Assembly: GCA_963823515.1 (NCBI GenBank)
Contig: CAWGMB010000019.1
Location: 186,001-250,000 of the forward strand
From: Miltoncostaea sp963823515
Lineage (GTDB): Bacteria > Actinomycetota > Thermoleophilia > Miltoncostaeales > Miltoncostaeaceae
Direction: 5' to 3'
DNA length: 64,000 bases
The notes under the pieces are model-generated. The model saw only the letters and a program-made list of their open reading frames with translations. It ran no database searches and was not told the DNA's origin. Shown here one piece after another: positions 52,609 to 61,365 of the stretch. Within the stretch, counting starts at the first letter, position 1; every line of letters starts with the position of its first letter. The translations under genes were made by a program, and so were the position numbers.

Positions 52609-53276
52609 GCCCCGGGCTCCTCGCCGTGATGGCGCTCGTGGTGATGCTCGGTCTGGGGCTCGTGGGGCTCGAGCGCGGCCGGGGGGGCGCCAAGGAGCTG
52701 GCCCTGGTCGCCACCCTCGGGGCCGTCGCCGCCGCGGGCAGGGTGTTGCTGTCGCCGATCCCGGGCGTGCAGCCCGTGACGACGATCTGCATCGTCACGG
52801 GGGCGTCGCTCGGGCCACGCGCCGGCCTCGCGGTGGGCCCGATCGCCGGGCTCCTGTCCAACAGCTTCCTCGGCCAGGGCCCCTGGACCCCTCCCCAGAT
52901 GGCGCTCTGGAGCGCCGCGGGCCTCACCGGCGCGCTGCTGCGCGCGGTCTGCCGCCGCCGGGTCGGACTGGCGGTCGTCGCGTTCGCGTGGGGCCTCGCC
53001 TTCGGGTGGGCCATGAACATCTGGTTCCTCGCGTCCTTCGGCCCGGACCTCAGCTGGGCGAGCATGGTCCTGGCGAGCGGGCGCAGCCTGCCGTTCGACC
53101 TCGCCCACGCCGCCGGCAGCGCGGTGATCGCCCTGGTCGCCGGGCCGGCGCTGCTGCGGCTGCTGGGGCGCTACGCCCTGAGGGTGCGCACCGAGATCGT
53201 CAGCGCGACAGATCCCGGGCCCGCGCCCGGAGGGCTGCCTGGGCCGCTGTCGCCCGCCCCCGCGCCTCCGCGCTGA
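52605..53276 (+). CDS. ECF transporter S component, probably cobalamin-specific
   Basis: A 223-residue membrane protein from GTG 52605 with about six helices (LALVATLGAVAAAGRVLLS; VTTICIVTGASLGPRAGLAVG; GLLSNSFLGQGPWTPPQM; FGWAMNIWFL). The GPRAG and GQGPWTPPQM loops are typical of the CbrT-like group of S components. The operon and riboswitch point to cobalamin or a corrinoid precursor. Its last 77 bases overlap the convergent ArgH-like gene. Confidence 0.85.
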   Translation: MSPGLLAVMALVVMLGLGLVGLERGRGGAKELALVATLGAVAAAGRVLLSPIPGVQPVTTICIVTGASLGPRAGLAVGPIAGLLSNSFLGQGPWTPPQMALWSAAGLTGALLRAVCRRRVGLAVVAFAWGLAFGWAMNIWFLASFGPDLSWASMVLASGRSLPFDLAHAAGSAVIALVAGPALLRLLGRYALRVRTEIVSATDPGPAPGGLPGPLSPAPAPPR

Positions 53277-54699
53277 CCGCGCGGGCGGCGGTGATCTGCT
53301 CCCGGCAGTCGCGGATCATCGACGCGACCTCCGCCGGAGCGGCCGACCCGGTCTGCAGACGAGCGGCGACGCAGGCGGCGGGGTCGAGCGCGCCGGCGAG
53401 GGCCTCGGCCGAGATCGCGACCGGGCGCCCCACGGAGGCCTGGGCGGCGGCCGACAGCCGCTCGGGGGTGAGGGCGTCGGGCGCGAGCCCGGCCTCCACC
53501 AGATCGCGCACCGCGCGCCCGACCACGTGGTGCGCCGTGCGGTAGTCGAGGCCGGCCTCGACGGCGAGCACGTCGGCCACGTCCGCGGCGGCCGTGAAGC
53601 CCTGACGGGCCGCCCGCTCCCAGCGCGCGGCGTCGATCGTCATGCCCCGGACCACCTCGGCGGTCAGGCGCGCGACGGCGACCGCCTCGTCGAGGGCGCG
53701 CGGCACGCTGCCGTTCAGCAGGTGGAAGTGGTCGGTGCGGGCCGAGCCGGTGTGCAGCGTGACCAGCATCGCGGCGAGGTCGCCGGCCGCGATGCCGGCC
53801 TGGGTGCGGATCACTGCAAGGGCGTAGGGGTTTCGCTTCTGGGGCATCAGCGCGCTCGCGCGGCTGTGGCCGTCGGCCAGCTGGACGGCCGCGAACTCCT
53901 GGCTCGCGAGGATCTCCAGGTCCTGGCCGAGCTGCGATCCGTGGGTGGCCGCCGTCGCCACCGCCGAGGCGAGCTCGACGTAGCCGTCGGCCTGCCACAT
54001 CGCGTCCTTGGCGTGGGTCACGAGGCCCGCGCAGCCGAGGAGCTCGGCCATTCGCTCCCGGTCGAGGGGCCACCGCGATCCCGCGCTGCCGCCGACGCCG
54101 GCGACGCTCAGATCGAGCCGGCCGTGCACGGCGCGCATGCGCTCAGCGTCGCGTAGCGCGGGGTAGGCGTAGGTCAGCAGCAGGTGGCCGATCGAGCTGG
54201 GCTGGGCGGGCTGCAGATAGGTGTAGTCGGCCGCGAGGTCGTCGCGGTGGCGCTCGGCGAGGTCGACGAGCGCCCCTGCGAGGTCGAGCGTGGCGTCGTG
54301 GAGGTCGAGCACGCCCGCCCGGGCCACGAGGCGGAGCGCGACGCGGAAGGCCTCGCGGCGCGGGCGGCCCGCGCTCAACCAGCCCGCCGCCGGTGCGCCC
54401 ACGCGGGCCTTCAGCTCGTGCTCGCGCGAGTTGAAGGCGTCGCCGAGCTCGGCGCGCCAGGGGAAGTCCTCCGGGGCGATCGCATCGAGCGCGAGCAGGC
54501 CCTCCAGCAGCCCGCGCGCATCGTCGCCCGTGAGCGCGCCGGCCTCCACCAGCGCGACCGCGTGCGCCAGGTCGGCCAGCGAGAGCGAGCCGGCCAGCCG
54601 GGGGCCGTGGGAGATCTCGTGCGCGTAGCCCGCGCGCACGAGATCCGGAGCCGGCCCGCCGGTCAGGCGCCCGCCCGCGCCAAGGTAGTCGGTGCTCAC
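53200..54699 (-). CDS. argH: Argininosuccinate lyase-like protein
   Basis: A 499-residue fumarase/aspartase-superfamily lyase from GTG 54699; earlier starts would be Arg-rich. It has FNSREHELKARVG, TYLQPAQPSSIGHLLL, VGGSAGSRWPLDRERMAELLG and the signature ASALMPQKRNPYALA, where standard ArgH has GSSxMPQKxNP, so one of the two serines is replaced. Expected reaction: argininosuccinate to arginine plus fumarate. No argG is nearby, so it could be a paralogue acting on another amino acid adduct. Its 3' end runs 77 bases antisense into the S component gene. Confidence 0.78.
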   Translation of the reverse strand: MSTDYLGAGGRLTGGPAPDLVRAGYAHEISHGPRLAGSLSLADLAHAVALVEAGALTGDDARGLLEGLLALDAIAPEDFPWRAELGDAFNSREHELKARVGAPAAGWLSAGRPRREAFRVALRLVARAGVLDLHDATLDLAGALVDLAERHRDDLAADYTYLQPAQPSSIGHLLLTYAYPALRDAERMRAVHGRLDLSVAGVGGSAGSRWPLDRERMAELLGCAGLVTHAKDAMWQADGYVELASAVATAATHGSQLGQDLEILASQEFAAVQLADGHSRASALMPQKRNPYALAVIRTQAGIAAGDLAAMLVTLHTGSARTDHFHLLNGSVPRALDEAVAVARLTAEVVRGMTIDAARWERAARQGFTAAADVADVLAVEAGLDYRTAHHVVGRAVRDLVEAGLAPDALTPERLSAAAQASVGRPVAISAEALAGALDPAACVAARLQTGSAAPAEVASMIRDCREQITAARAVSAEARGRATAAQAALRARARDLSR

Positions 54700-54904
54700 G
54701 CGCCGGATCCTAGGGTGTCGACGTACGCGCATGCGGGCGATGGAGGGCACGGCCGCGCGCGGAGCGGGGGCGAGGGCCCGCCGACGATAGATCCGGCCTA
54801 TGGATGTCCCCGCAGTCGGTATTGGACGCCGGCCGACAGACGGTCCTACGGTGACCCGGAGGGCGCCTGGAGCCGCCGCCATCCCGAGGGTCAGGGGACA
54901 TCAG

Positions 54905-55726
54905 ATGGGCCACGCACGCACCGGCGTCGACTACTCGGAGATCCATCGGATCGACAGCCCGGCCAACCGGCTGCTGAGACAGGACGTGTGGCTGCCGGGC
55001 GACGATCTCGGCCAGCAGTCGTTCGCGACGGTGAGGTACTTCGACGACCTGGTCGCGCGCCTGGGCATCGACGCGGACACGCGGGTCCTCGACGTGGGGA
55101 GCGGCACCGGCGGGCCGGCGATCCACATGGCCGCGCAGAGCGGCTGCCGCATGACGGGCGTCGAGATCAACGAGGTCGGCGTCGAGGTGGCGCATCGGCT
55201 CGTGCGCAACGCCGGCATGGAGGACCGCGTCACCTTCGTGCTGGCCGACGGGATGTCGATGCCCTTCGAGGACGGGTCCTTCGACGTCGCGATCAGCATG
55301 AACGTGATGAACGTCTTCGAGGACAAGGTCGGGCTGTTCCGAGAGGTGCGGCGGCTGCTGCGGCCGGGAGGGCGATGGGCGTTCCTGTCGGGCACGTTCG
55401 AGTTCGACGAGGGCGACGACGAGATCCGGGGGCGCATGGCGCGCGGCTACGCCATCCCGCAGTACACCGACACCCTCGCCTCCTACAAGGCCAAGCTCCG
55501 GACCGCGGGCTTCGTCATCGACGAGGTGGTCGAGTACATCAGCGACTTCCGCGTCCAGATGGAGCGCTGGCGCGAGGGCTGGATCACGCATCGCGACGCG
55601 ATCGCGCAGGAGCAGGGAGCCGAGCAGACCGACCATCACATCGACTACTTCACCTGCTACCTCGAGATGATCGACTCCGGCAAGGCGTCGAACCATCTCG
55701 TCATCTCGACCCGGCCCCCCGACTGA
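54905..55726 (+). CDS. SAM-dependent methyltransferase (class I)
   Basis: A 273-residue enzyme from ATG 54905 with CAGGGGA as ribosome-binding site. The SAM-binding loop VLDVGSGTGGPAIHMA, acidic GVEIN, and ADGMSMPFEDGSFDVAISMNVMN are canonical. The N-terminal lead (SPANRLLRQDVWLPG) and the long insert (~175-240) recall glycine/sarcosine or tocopherol-type methyltransferases. Its neighbours do not define a substrate. Confidence 0.85.
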   Translation: MGHARTGVDYSEIHRIDSPANRLLRQDVWLPGDDLGQQSFATVRYFDDLVARLGIDADTRVLDVGSGTGGPAIHMAAQSGCRMTGVEINEVGVEVAHRLVRNAGMEDRVTFVLADGMSMPFEDGSFDVAISMNVMNVFEDKVGLFREVRRLLRPGGRWAFLSGTFEFDEGDDEIRGRMARGYAIPQYTDTLASYKAKLRTAGFVIDEVVEYISDFRVQMERWREGWITHRDAIAQEQGAEQTDHHIDYFTCYLEMIDSGKASNHLVISTRPPD

Positions 55727-55731
55727 GCGGA

Positions 55732-56658
55732 TCAGGCCGGGTCGATCCACCCCTCGCGCACCGAGACGGCGTGGACCGCTCCGAGCGCCCGCTCCACCGC
55801 GGGCGACGGAGGGCCGGCGGTGCGCAGGCGCACCACGCTCAGCCCGATGCGCGCGTCCTCGTCTTCCACCGGAACGTGGACGACCCCCTCCCAGACGATG
55901 CTCGCCATGGACGCCGGGCCGAGGAAGAGATGGTCGTCGTGCCGGGACAGGTGCGCGAGCAACGGCTCGCGGCTCTCGGGGCTCGCCAGCTCGACCTCGG
56001 CCGGACGGAAGCCGCGCCTCTCACAGAGCCGGCCCACGAGGTCGTGGAACCCCGGGGCCAGAGACTCCGGGATGACCACGACGACGCGGCCCCGGAGATC
56101 CTCGACGGCGATGTGCCCGCGCCCGGCGAGCGGGTGCCGCTCGCTCATGAAGGCGGCCAGCGGCTCGCGCCTCACGACCTCGGTGCAGAGCCCCTCGGCG
56201 CCGGGGAACTCCCGCACGAGGGCGAGGTCGGCGTCTCCGAGGAGCACGGCGTCGATCGCGCGCATGCTCCAGGCCTGATGGGCGGCGACCTCGAGCGGCG
56301 GCGCGATCGTCGCGAGCTCGTCGAGGATGAGCGGGAGCGCCTCGTAGGCGGCGCTGGCCGTGTAGGCGATGCGCAGCGTCGCCGGCACGGCCAGGTGGGT
56401 CCGTCGGGACCGCTCGACGGCGCGGTCGAGATCGGTGAACAGGCGCCGCAGATCCTCGTGCAGGCCGCGCCCGGCGTCGGTGAGCTCCACGGAGCGACTG
56501 GTGCGGCGCAGGAGATCCACCCCGAGGTCGCGCTCGAGGTGGCGGATCTGGACGCTGAGCGCCGGCTGCGAGAGGTGGAGCCTGCGCGCCGCGCGCGTGA
56601 AGTTCAGCTCCTCGGCGACCGCGATGAAGTAGCGCAGCTGCTTCATCGTGACGTCCAT
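55732..56658 (-). CDS. LysR-family transcriptional regulator
   Basis: A 308-residue regulator. N-terminal winged helix-turn-helix (residues 1-60: MKQLRYFIAVAEELNFTRAA; LHLSQPALSVQIRHLERDL) and a periplasmic-binding-like effector domain (~90-295). It is convergent with the methyltransferase gene, with only five bases between the ends. The target is unknown. Confidence 0.93.
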   Translation of the reverse strand: MDVTMKQLRYFIAVAEELNFTRAARRLHLSQPALSVQIRHLERDLGVDLLRRTSRSVELTDAGRGLHEDLRRLFTDLDRAVERSRRTHLAVPATLRIAYTASAAYEALPLILDELATIAPPLEVAAHQAWSMRAIDAVLLGDADLALVREFPGAEGLCTEVVRREPLAAFMSERHPLAGRGHIAVEDLRGRVVVVIPESLAPGFHDLVGRLCERRGFRPAEVELASPESREPLLAHLSRHDDHLFLGPASMASIVWEGVVHVPVEDEDARIGLSVVRLRTAGPPSPAVERALGAVHAVSVREGWIDPA

Positions 56659-56692
56659 AGACCGAGGTTATCGATCCGCGGACGGCGGGCGG

Positions 56693-57037
56693 TCAGGCGG
56701 GAGGCAGCTCCTCGACTTCGGGGAGGACGCCGCGGACGCCCGAGACGTCGAGCAGGCGCTGCACCGCCTCGGAGGGGCGGTAGATGCTCACCGGGGGGGC
56801 GCCCTCGCGGCTGCGCTCGTTGGCCGCCAGCAGGGACCCAAGGCCCCGGCTGTCCATGAACGTGACGCCCTCGAGGTCGATCACCACGGGCCCCTGACCG
56901 CGCTGAGCATCGGTCAGCGTGCGCGAAACGTCCTCGAGCGCCAGGGCGTCCAGGACTCCGACGACGCGAACGACAGTCGCCTCGCCTCGCGCCTCACTGC
57001 GTACATCCACGTGCTCCGCGGCCATGGCGCGGCACAC
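56693..57037 (-). CDS. STAS-domain anti-sigma factor antagonist
   Basis: A 114-residue protein; ATG 57025 gives 110 residues and a typical start. The STAS core VVRVVGVLDALALEDVSRTL, VIDLEGVTFMDSRGLGSLL and YRPSEAVQRLLDVSGV is complete, with the phosphorylatable Ser in MDSRG. It would bind and release an anti-sigma kinase. No RsbW-type kinase or sigma gene is adjacent. Confidence 0.88.
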   Translation of the reverse strand: MCRAMAAEHVDVRSEARGEATVVRVVGVLDALALEDVSRTLTDAQRGQGPVVIDLEGVTFMDSRGLGSLLAANERSREGAPPVSIYRPSEAVQRLLDVSGVRGVLPEVEELPPA

Positions 57038-57116
57038 TAGCAGGGCGCGCCATGGCCTCTCGCGCGCGCGGTCGCGCTAGTCTTGTGCGGAATTTCGACC
57101 GATCGGGGAGCGTGCG

Positions 57117-57296
57117 ATGAGGGGTCTTCCGGCGTGGATGCTGGCGATGCTGACGGTTCTCACCGTCCTGCTGGTGGTGATCGGCTGGGAGGACCGCCAC
57201 GAGGCCGGCTACCTGCCCTTCATCCTGGGCCTGGTCTTCGCCGTCTTCACGCTGGCCTCCATCGGCGCGAAGGTCCGCTTCGAGGACGAGGTCTGA
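57117..57296 (+). CDS. Small two-helix membrane protein
   Basis: A 59-residue protein from ATG 57117 with GGGGAG six bases upstream. Two hydrophobic helices (PAWMLAMLTVLTVLLVVIG and LPFILGLVFAVFTLASIGA) are separated by a charged turn (WEDRHEAGY), and it ends KVRFEDEV. No family recognised. It is divergent from the STAS gene and convergent with mscS. Confidence 0.7.
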   Translation: MRGLPAWMLAMLTVLTVLLVVIGWEDRHEAGYLPFILGLVFAVFTLASIGAKVRFEDEV

Positions 57297-57318
57297 CCGA
57301 GGGCCCCGACCTCCCCGA

Positions 57319-58380
57319 TCAGGGAGCGAGCGCGAAGGAGGCTCCGGTCGCGACGTCGGCGCGCAGGCGCGGAAGGCTCGCCGGGTAGCGATCGCACACG
57401 AAGGCCACCAGGGCCTCGCGCACCTCGCAGCGCAGGTCCCAGGCCGTCGGGGCGTCGCGCGCGCTGACCAGCGCGCGCACCTCGAGCGTGTGCGGGTGGC
57501 TCTCCACGACCTGCAGCTCGCACTGGCGGCCGTCCCAGAGCGCGGAGGCGCGCAGCACGCGCGACAGCTCGGCCCTCAGGTCGCCCATGGGCACGCCGTA
57601 GTCGACGTGCAGATGGACCGACCCCGTGATCCTCGACTGGGAGCGCGTCCAGTTCTCGAACGGGGTCGTCGTGAAGTAGGAGATGGGGAGGATGAGCCGG
57701 CGCTCGTCCCAGAGGGCGACCACGACGTAGGTGAAGGTGATCTCGTCGATGCGCCCGTACTCGCCCTCGAGGAGGACGACGTCGTCGAGGCGGATCGGCT
57801 CCGTCAGGGCGATCTGGATCCCGGCGATGAGGTTGCCCAGGGTCTGCTGCGCGGCGAGGCCGAGCACGATGCCGGCGATCCCCGCCGACGCGAGCAGGCT
57901 GGCGCCCAGCGTCCTCACCGCCGGGAAGGTCGTGAGCATCACGGCCACCGCGGTGAGGCTGATCACCACCGCGGCGATCCGGCGCAGGATCGCGGCCTGG
58001 GTGTGGATCCGGCGGGCCCGCAGGTTGTCCGACGAGTCGATGTCGAACCGGCCCACGACCAGCTCCGACGCGACTCCGACCAGGACGATCAGCGTCCAGG
58101 CCACCGCCGCGATCACGAGGAGGCCCGCGAGGTGGCGCGCGCTGCCCGGGTCGCCGTCGGACACCCCGGCCGCGCGCAGCCCGACCAGGGCGGCGAGCGC
58201 TGCCAGCAGGAGCAGCGTCGGCCAGCGGCACCTCTGGATGGCGCTGCGGGCTGACGGGGTGCGCCCGGCGGCCCGTAGGGCGACCGCCATGATCAGCGTG
58301 TGCGCCGCGACGATCGCCACCGCCGAGGCGATGAAGACCCCCACGTCGAGGGTCGCGTTCTGACGGAGCAGGTCGCCCAT
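57319..58380 (-). CDS. MscS-family mechanosensitive channel
   Basis: A 353-residue protein with four or five membrane helices. The pore helix region LLASAGIAGIVLGLAAQQTL, with NLIAGIQIALTEPIRLDD after it, is the family hallmark and is followed by the beta domain (VLLEGEYGRIDEITF) and the C-terminal cytoplasmic domain. It releases solutes on hypo-osmotic shock. Single gene. Confidence 0.93.
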   Translation of the reverse strand: MGDLLRQNATLDVGVFIASAVAIVAAHTLIMAVALRAAGRTPSARSAIQRCRWPTLLLLAALAALVGLRAAGVSDGDPGSARHLAGLLVIAAVAWTLIVLVGVASELVVGRFDIDSSDNLRARRIHTQAAILRRIAAVVISLTAVAVMLTTFPAVRTLGASLLASAGIAGIVLGLAAQQTLGNLIAGIQIALTEPIRLDDVVLLEGEYGRIDEITFTYVVVALWDERRLILPISYFTTTPFENWTRSQSRITGSVHLHVDYGVPMGDLRAELSRVLRASALWDGRQCELQVVESHPHTLEVRALVSARDAPTAWDLRCEVREALVAFVCDRYPASLPRLRADVATGASFALAP

Positions 58381-58508
58381 GGATGTCCTCTCGTCCGGGC
58401 TCGATCGGCGCGAGCGGGCGCCGGCGGGACCCCAGGACTAACACAGGCTCCCGCTCCCCGCCCGGGGCGGCCCGCCGGAGGGGGCGCGCGATTCCTTAGA
58501 CTCCGGCG

Positions 58509-60209
58509 ATGACCAAGAACCCGTACGGCCCCAGCGATCCCGCCAAGCGCAAGAGCGCGGCGATGACCGACGGTCCCGACCGCGCGCCCGCCCGGGCCAT
58601 GCTCAAGGGGACCGGCTTCACCGACGAGGACCTCGCCAAGCCGATCATCGGCGTGGCGACGACGTGGATCGAGACCATGCCGTGCAACCTCAACCAGCGT
58701 GAGCTGGCGGTGCACGTGAAGCGCGGCGTCCGTGCCGCCGGCGGCACGCCGATGGAGCTCAACACGATCTCCGTCTCGGACGGCGTGTCGATGGGCACCG
58801 AGGGCATGCGCGCCTCGCTCGTGTCTCGCGAGGTCATCGCCGACTCGATCGAGCTCGCGTCGCGCGGCCACTCCTTCGACGGCCTCGTCTGCCTGGTGGG
58901 CTGCGACAAGACGATCCCGGCCGCCGTGATGGCGCTCGCGCGTCTCGACATCCCCGGGCTCGTCCTCTACAACGGCTCGATCGCGCCCGGCCGCTACAAG
59001 GGCCGCGACGTCACGATCCAGGACGTCTTCGAGGTGGTCGGCGCCCACGCGGCGGGGAAGGTCGGGCCCGAGGAGGTCCACGCCCTCGAGAACGTCGCCT
59101 GCCCCGGCGCCGGCGCGTGCGGCGGCCAGTTCACCGCCAACACCATGTCGATGGCGCTCGACATCCTGGGCATCAGCCCGGCGGGCCTCAACGGCGTGCC
59201 GGCGATGCACCCCGACAAGGAGGCCGCCTGCATCGCGGCCGGCGAGCTGGTCATGCGGCTCGTGCGCGACGACGTGCGCCCCTCGCAGATCATCACGCGC
59301 CAGTCGATCGACAACGCCATCGCCGGCGTCGCCGCGAGCGGCGGCTCGACCAACGGCGTGCTCCACCTGCTGGCGATCGCCTGGGAGCTCGGCATCGAGC
59401 TCTCGATCGACGATTTCGACACGATCGCGTCGCGCACTCCCATCGTGGCGAGCCTGACCCCGGGTGGGAAGTACGTTGCGACCGATCTCTACGCCGCAGG
59501 TGGCGTCGCGGTGATGGAGCGCGAGCTGGTGGACGCCGGCCTGCTCGACCCCGGTCCGCTCAATGTGGACGGCCGCTCTCTCGGCGAGATCGCGGCCGAC
59601 GCCCACGAGACCCCGGGCCAGAAGGTGATCGTCCCGATCGACGCCCCGCTGTCGCCGAGCGGCGGCCTCGCGATCCTGCGCGGGAACCTCTCGCCCGACG
59701 GCTGCGTCGTGAAGCTGGCCGGCCACGAGCGGCGGCTGCAGGCCGGCCCCGCCCGGGTCTTCGAGTCGGAGGAGGAGGCCTTCGCCGCCGTCAAGAAGAA
59801 CCTGATCAACCCCGGCGACATCGTGGTCATCCGCTACGAGGGCCCCGCCGGCGGGCCGGGCATGCGCGAGATGCTGCACGTCACCGCCGCGATCGCGGGT
59901 GCCGGCATCGGCGACGAGGTGGCGCTCATCACCGACGGGCGCTTCTCGGGGGCGACCCACGGCCTGATGGTGGGTCACGTCTCGCCCGAGGCCTTCCGCG
60001 GCGGCCCGATCGCCGCCCTCCGGGAGGGCGACACGGTGGTGCTCGACGTGGACGCCCGCGAGCTACGGGTGGAGCTGCCGGACGACGAGATCGCCGCCCG
60101 GCTCGCGAGCTGGTCCCCGCCCGCCCCGCGCTACACGCGCGGGGTGCTGGCGAAGTACGCCTCGCTGGTGTCCTCCGCATCCGAGGGAGCCGTCACCCGG
60201 CCGATCTGA
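58509..60209 (+). CDS. ilvD: Dihydroxy-acid dehydratase
   Basis: A 566-residue enzyme of valine/isoleucine/leucine synthesis that removes water from 2,3-dihydroxy acids. Iron-sulfur ligands: Cys132 in VGCDKTIP and Cys204 in CPGAGACGGQFTANTM. ASGGSTNGVLHLL, PLSPSGGLAILRGNL and TDGRFSGATHGLMVGHVSPEA are typical. Length and motifs are complete. Single gene between mscS (divergent) and lgt (convergent). No other ilv or leu gene is in the window. Confidence 0.97.
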   Translation: MTKNPYGPSDPAKRKSAAMTDGPDRAPARAMLKGTGFTDEDLAKPIIGVATTWIETMPCNLNQRELAVHVKRGVRAAGGTPMELNTISVSDGVSMGTEGMRASLVSREVIADSIELASRGHSFDGLVCLVGCDKTIPAAVMALARLDIPGLVLYNGSIAPGRYKGRDVTIQDVFEVVGAHAAGKVGPEEVHALENVACPGAGACGGQFTANTMSMALDILGISPAGLNGVPAMHPDKEAACIAAGELVMRLVRDDVRPSQIITRQSIDNAIAGVAASGGSTNGVLHLLAIAWELGIELSIDDFDTIASRTPIVASLTPGGKYVATDLYAAGGVAVMERELVDAGLLDPGPLNVDGRSLGEIAADAHETPGQKVIVPIDAPLSPSGGLAILRGNLSPDGCVVKLAGHERRLQAGPARVFESEEEAFAAVKKNLINPGDIVVIRYEGPAGGPGMREMLHVTAAIAGAGIGDEVALITDGRFSGATHGLMVGHVSPEAFRGGPIAALREGDTVVLDVDARELRVELPDDEIAARLASWSPPAPRYTRGVLAKYASLVSSASEGAVTRPI

Positions 60210-60377
60210 GGCGTCCGGTGGGACACCCCCGGCTCGAGCTGATGGACTGGGGGCGGCGGGTCCTCGCGATGTACGCGGGGGCCCGCGAGGCAGGCGGCGC
60301 GCCGCGCTGCGCGGAGTCCCGCGGGGCGGTGGCCGTCGCGGCCGGCGAGCGGATGCGCGCCTGGTGCCGGGCCCGGC

Positions 60378-61247
60378 TCAGCGCCGCCGCGCGGGGCGGC
60401 CGTGCGAGCCGCCGTGCCGGCGCGGGAGCCCCGGCTCGACCACCTCGTGGTCGTCGCGGCGCTGGTTCCAGACGAAGACGACGGCCGCCCCGAGCAGCAA
60501 CGTGAGCGCGACGTAGAAATTGAGCCGCTGGCCCAGGAACATCTTCGAGGGGTCCACCCGCAGCTGCTCCCAGAAGATCCGCCCCAGCGAGTAGATCGCG
60601 ACGTAGAGGCAGAAGATCCCGGGCGGCCGGATGCGGAAGCGGCGGCCGATCCAGATGATCAGCGCCGCCCCGGCGAAGTTCCAGAGCATCTCGTAGAGGA
60701 ACGTCGGGTGGTAGGTGGAGACGAGCTCGTCTCCCACCGGCCGGTTGCCGAGGCTCACCTCGAGGCCCCACGGCAGGTCGGTCGGCCCTCCGTAGAGCTC
60801 CTGGTTGAAGTAGTTGCCGAGCCGCCCGATGCCCTGGGCGATCAGGATGCCCGGGGCCGCGGCGTCCATGAAGGCCGTGACGCTCTCGCCCCGGCGGCGC
60901 ACGATCCACGCGCCGACAAGGACGCCGGCGAGCACCCCGCCCCAGATGCCGAGGCCGCCCTCCCAGATCGCCAGCGGCGCGTACCACTGGTCGCCGACCT
61001 GGTCCCAGCTGGTGATGTCGTGGTAGATCCGCCCGCCGATGATCCCGGCGAGCACCGACCAGAGCGCGACCTCGAAGACCAGGTCGGGGTCGCCGCCGCG
61101 CGCGGTCCAGCGGCGCATCGTGAGCCACGTGGCCACCGCCACGCCCGCCAGCAGGCACAGGGCGTAGAGGCGGATTTCGAGGGGGCCCAGGGAGATCTGC
61201 CGGACCGACGGAGCGGGGATGCTCGCGGCGAGGAGGGCTCCGGTCAC
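60378..61247 (-). CDS. lgt: Prolipoprotein diacylglyceryl transferase
   Basis: A 289-residue membrane enzyme that attaches diacylglycerol to the lipobox Cys of exported lipoproteins. The Lgt signature GRLGNYFNQELYGGPTDLPWG and the essential Arg in GGRIYHDI are present, as are about seven helices and the HPTFLYEMLWN motif. The C-terminal tail is basic and His/Arg-rich. It would process the lipoproteins encoded here (9179, 49452 and possibly the fused gene at 61366). Confidence 0.96.
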   Translation of the reverse strand: MTGALLAASIPAPSVRQISLGPLEIRLYALCLLAGVAVATWLTMRRWTARGGDPDLVFEVALWSVLAGIIGGRIYHDITSWDQVGDQWYAPLAIWEGGLGIWGGVLAGVLVGAWIVRRRGESVTAFMDAAAPGILIAQGIGRLGNYFNQELYGGPTDLPWGLEVSLGNRPVGDELVSTYHPTFLYEMLWNFAGAALIIWIGRRFRIRPPGIFCLYVAIYSLGRIFWEQLRVDPSKMFLGQRLNFYVALTLLLGAAVVFVWNQRRDDHEVVEPGLPRRHGGSHGRPARRR

Positions 61248-61303
61248 GGGTCGGATCGTAGCGGCGCCGACCTGACCGCGATCAGGGTGCCGGTCGCCCG
61301 CTC

Positions 61304-61330
61304 AGAAATGAGAATCACTCCCGTTATACT
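61304..61330 (+). promoter_or_regulatory. Fur/Zur-like box overlapping a -10 element
   Basis: AAATGAGAATCACTCCC starts at 61306 and contains AATGAGAATCA, a good half-site for Fur/Zur-family repressors (AATGATAATCAT type). The second half (CTCCCGTTAT) is degenerate. TTATACT at 61324-61330 resembles a -10 box, ~36 bases before the start of the metal ABC gene. Placement fits zinc-responsive repression. Confidence 0.5.
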
Positions 61331-61365
61331 GCCGCAGCCCGCCCGCCCCGTGCCGGAGAACCGCC

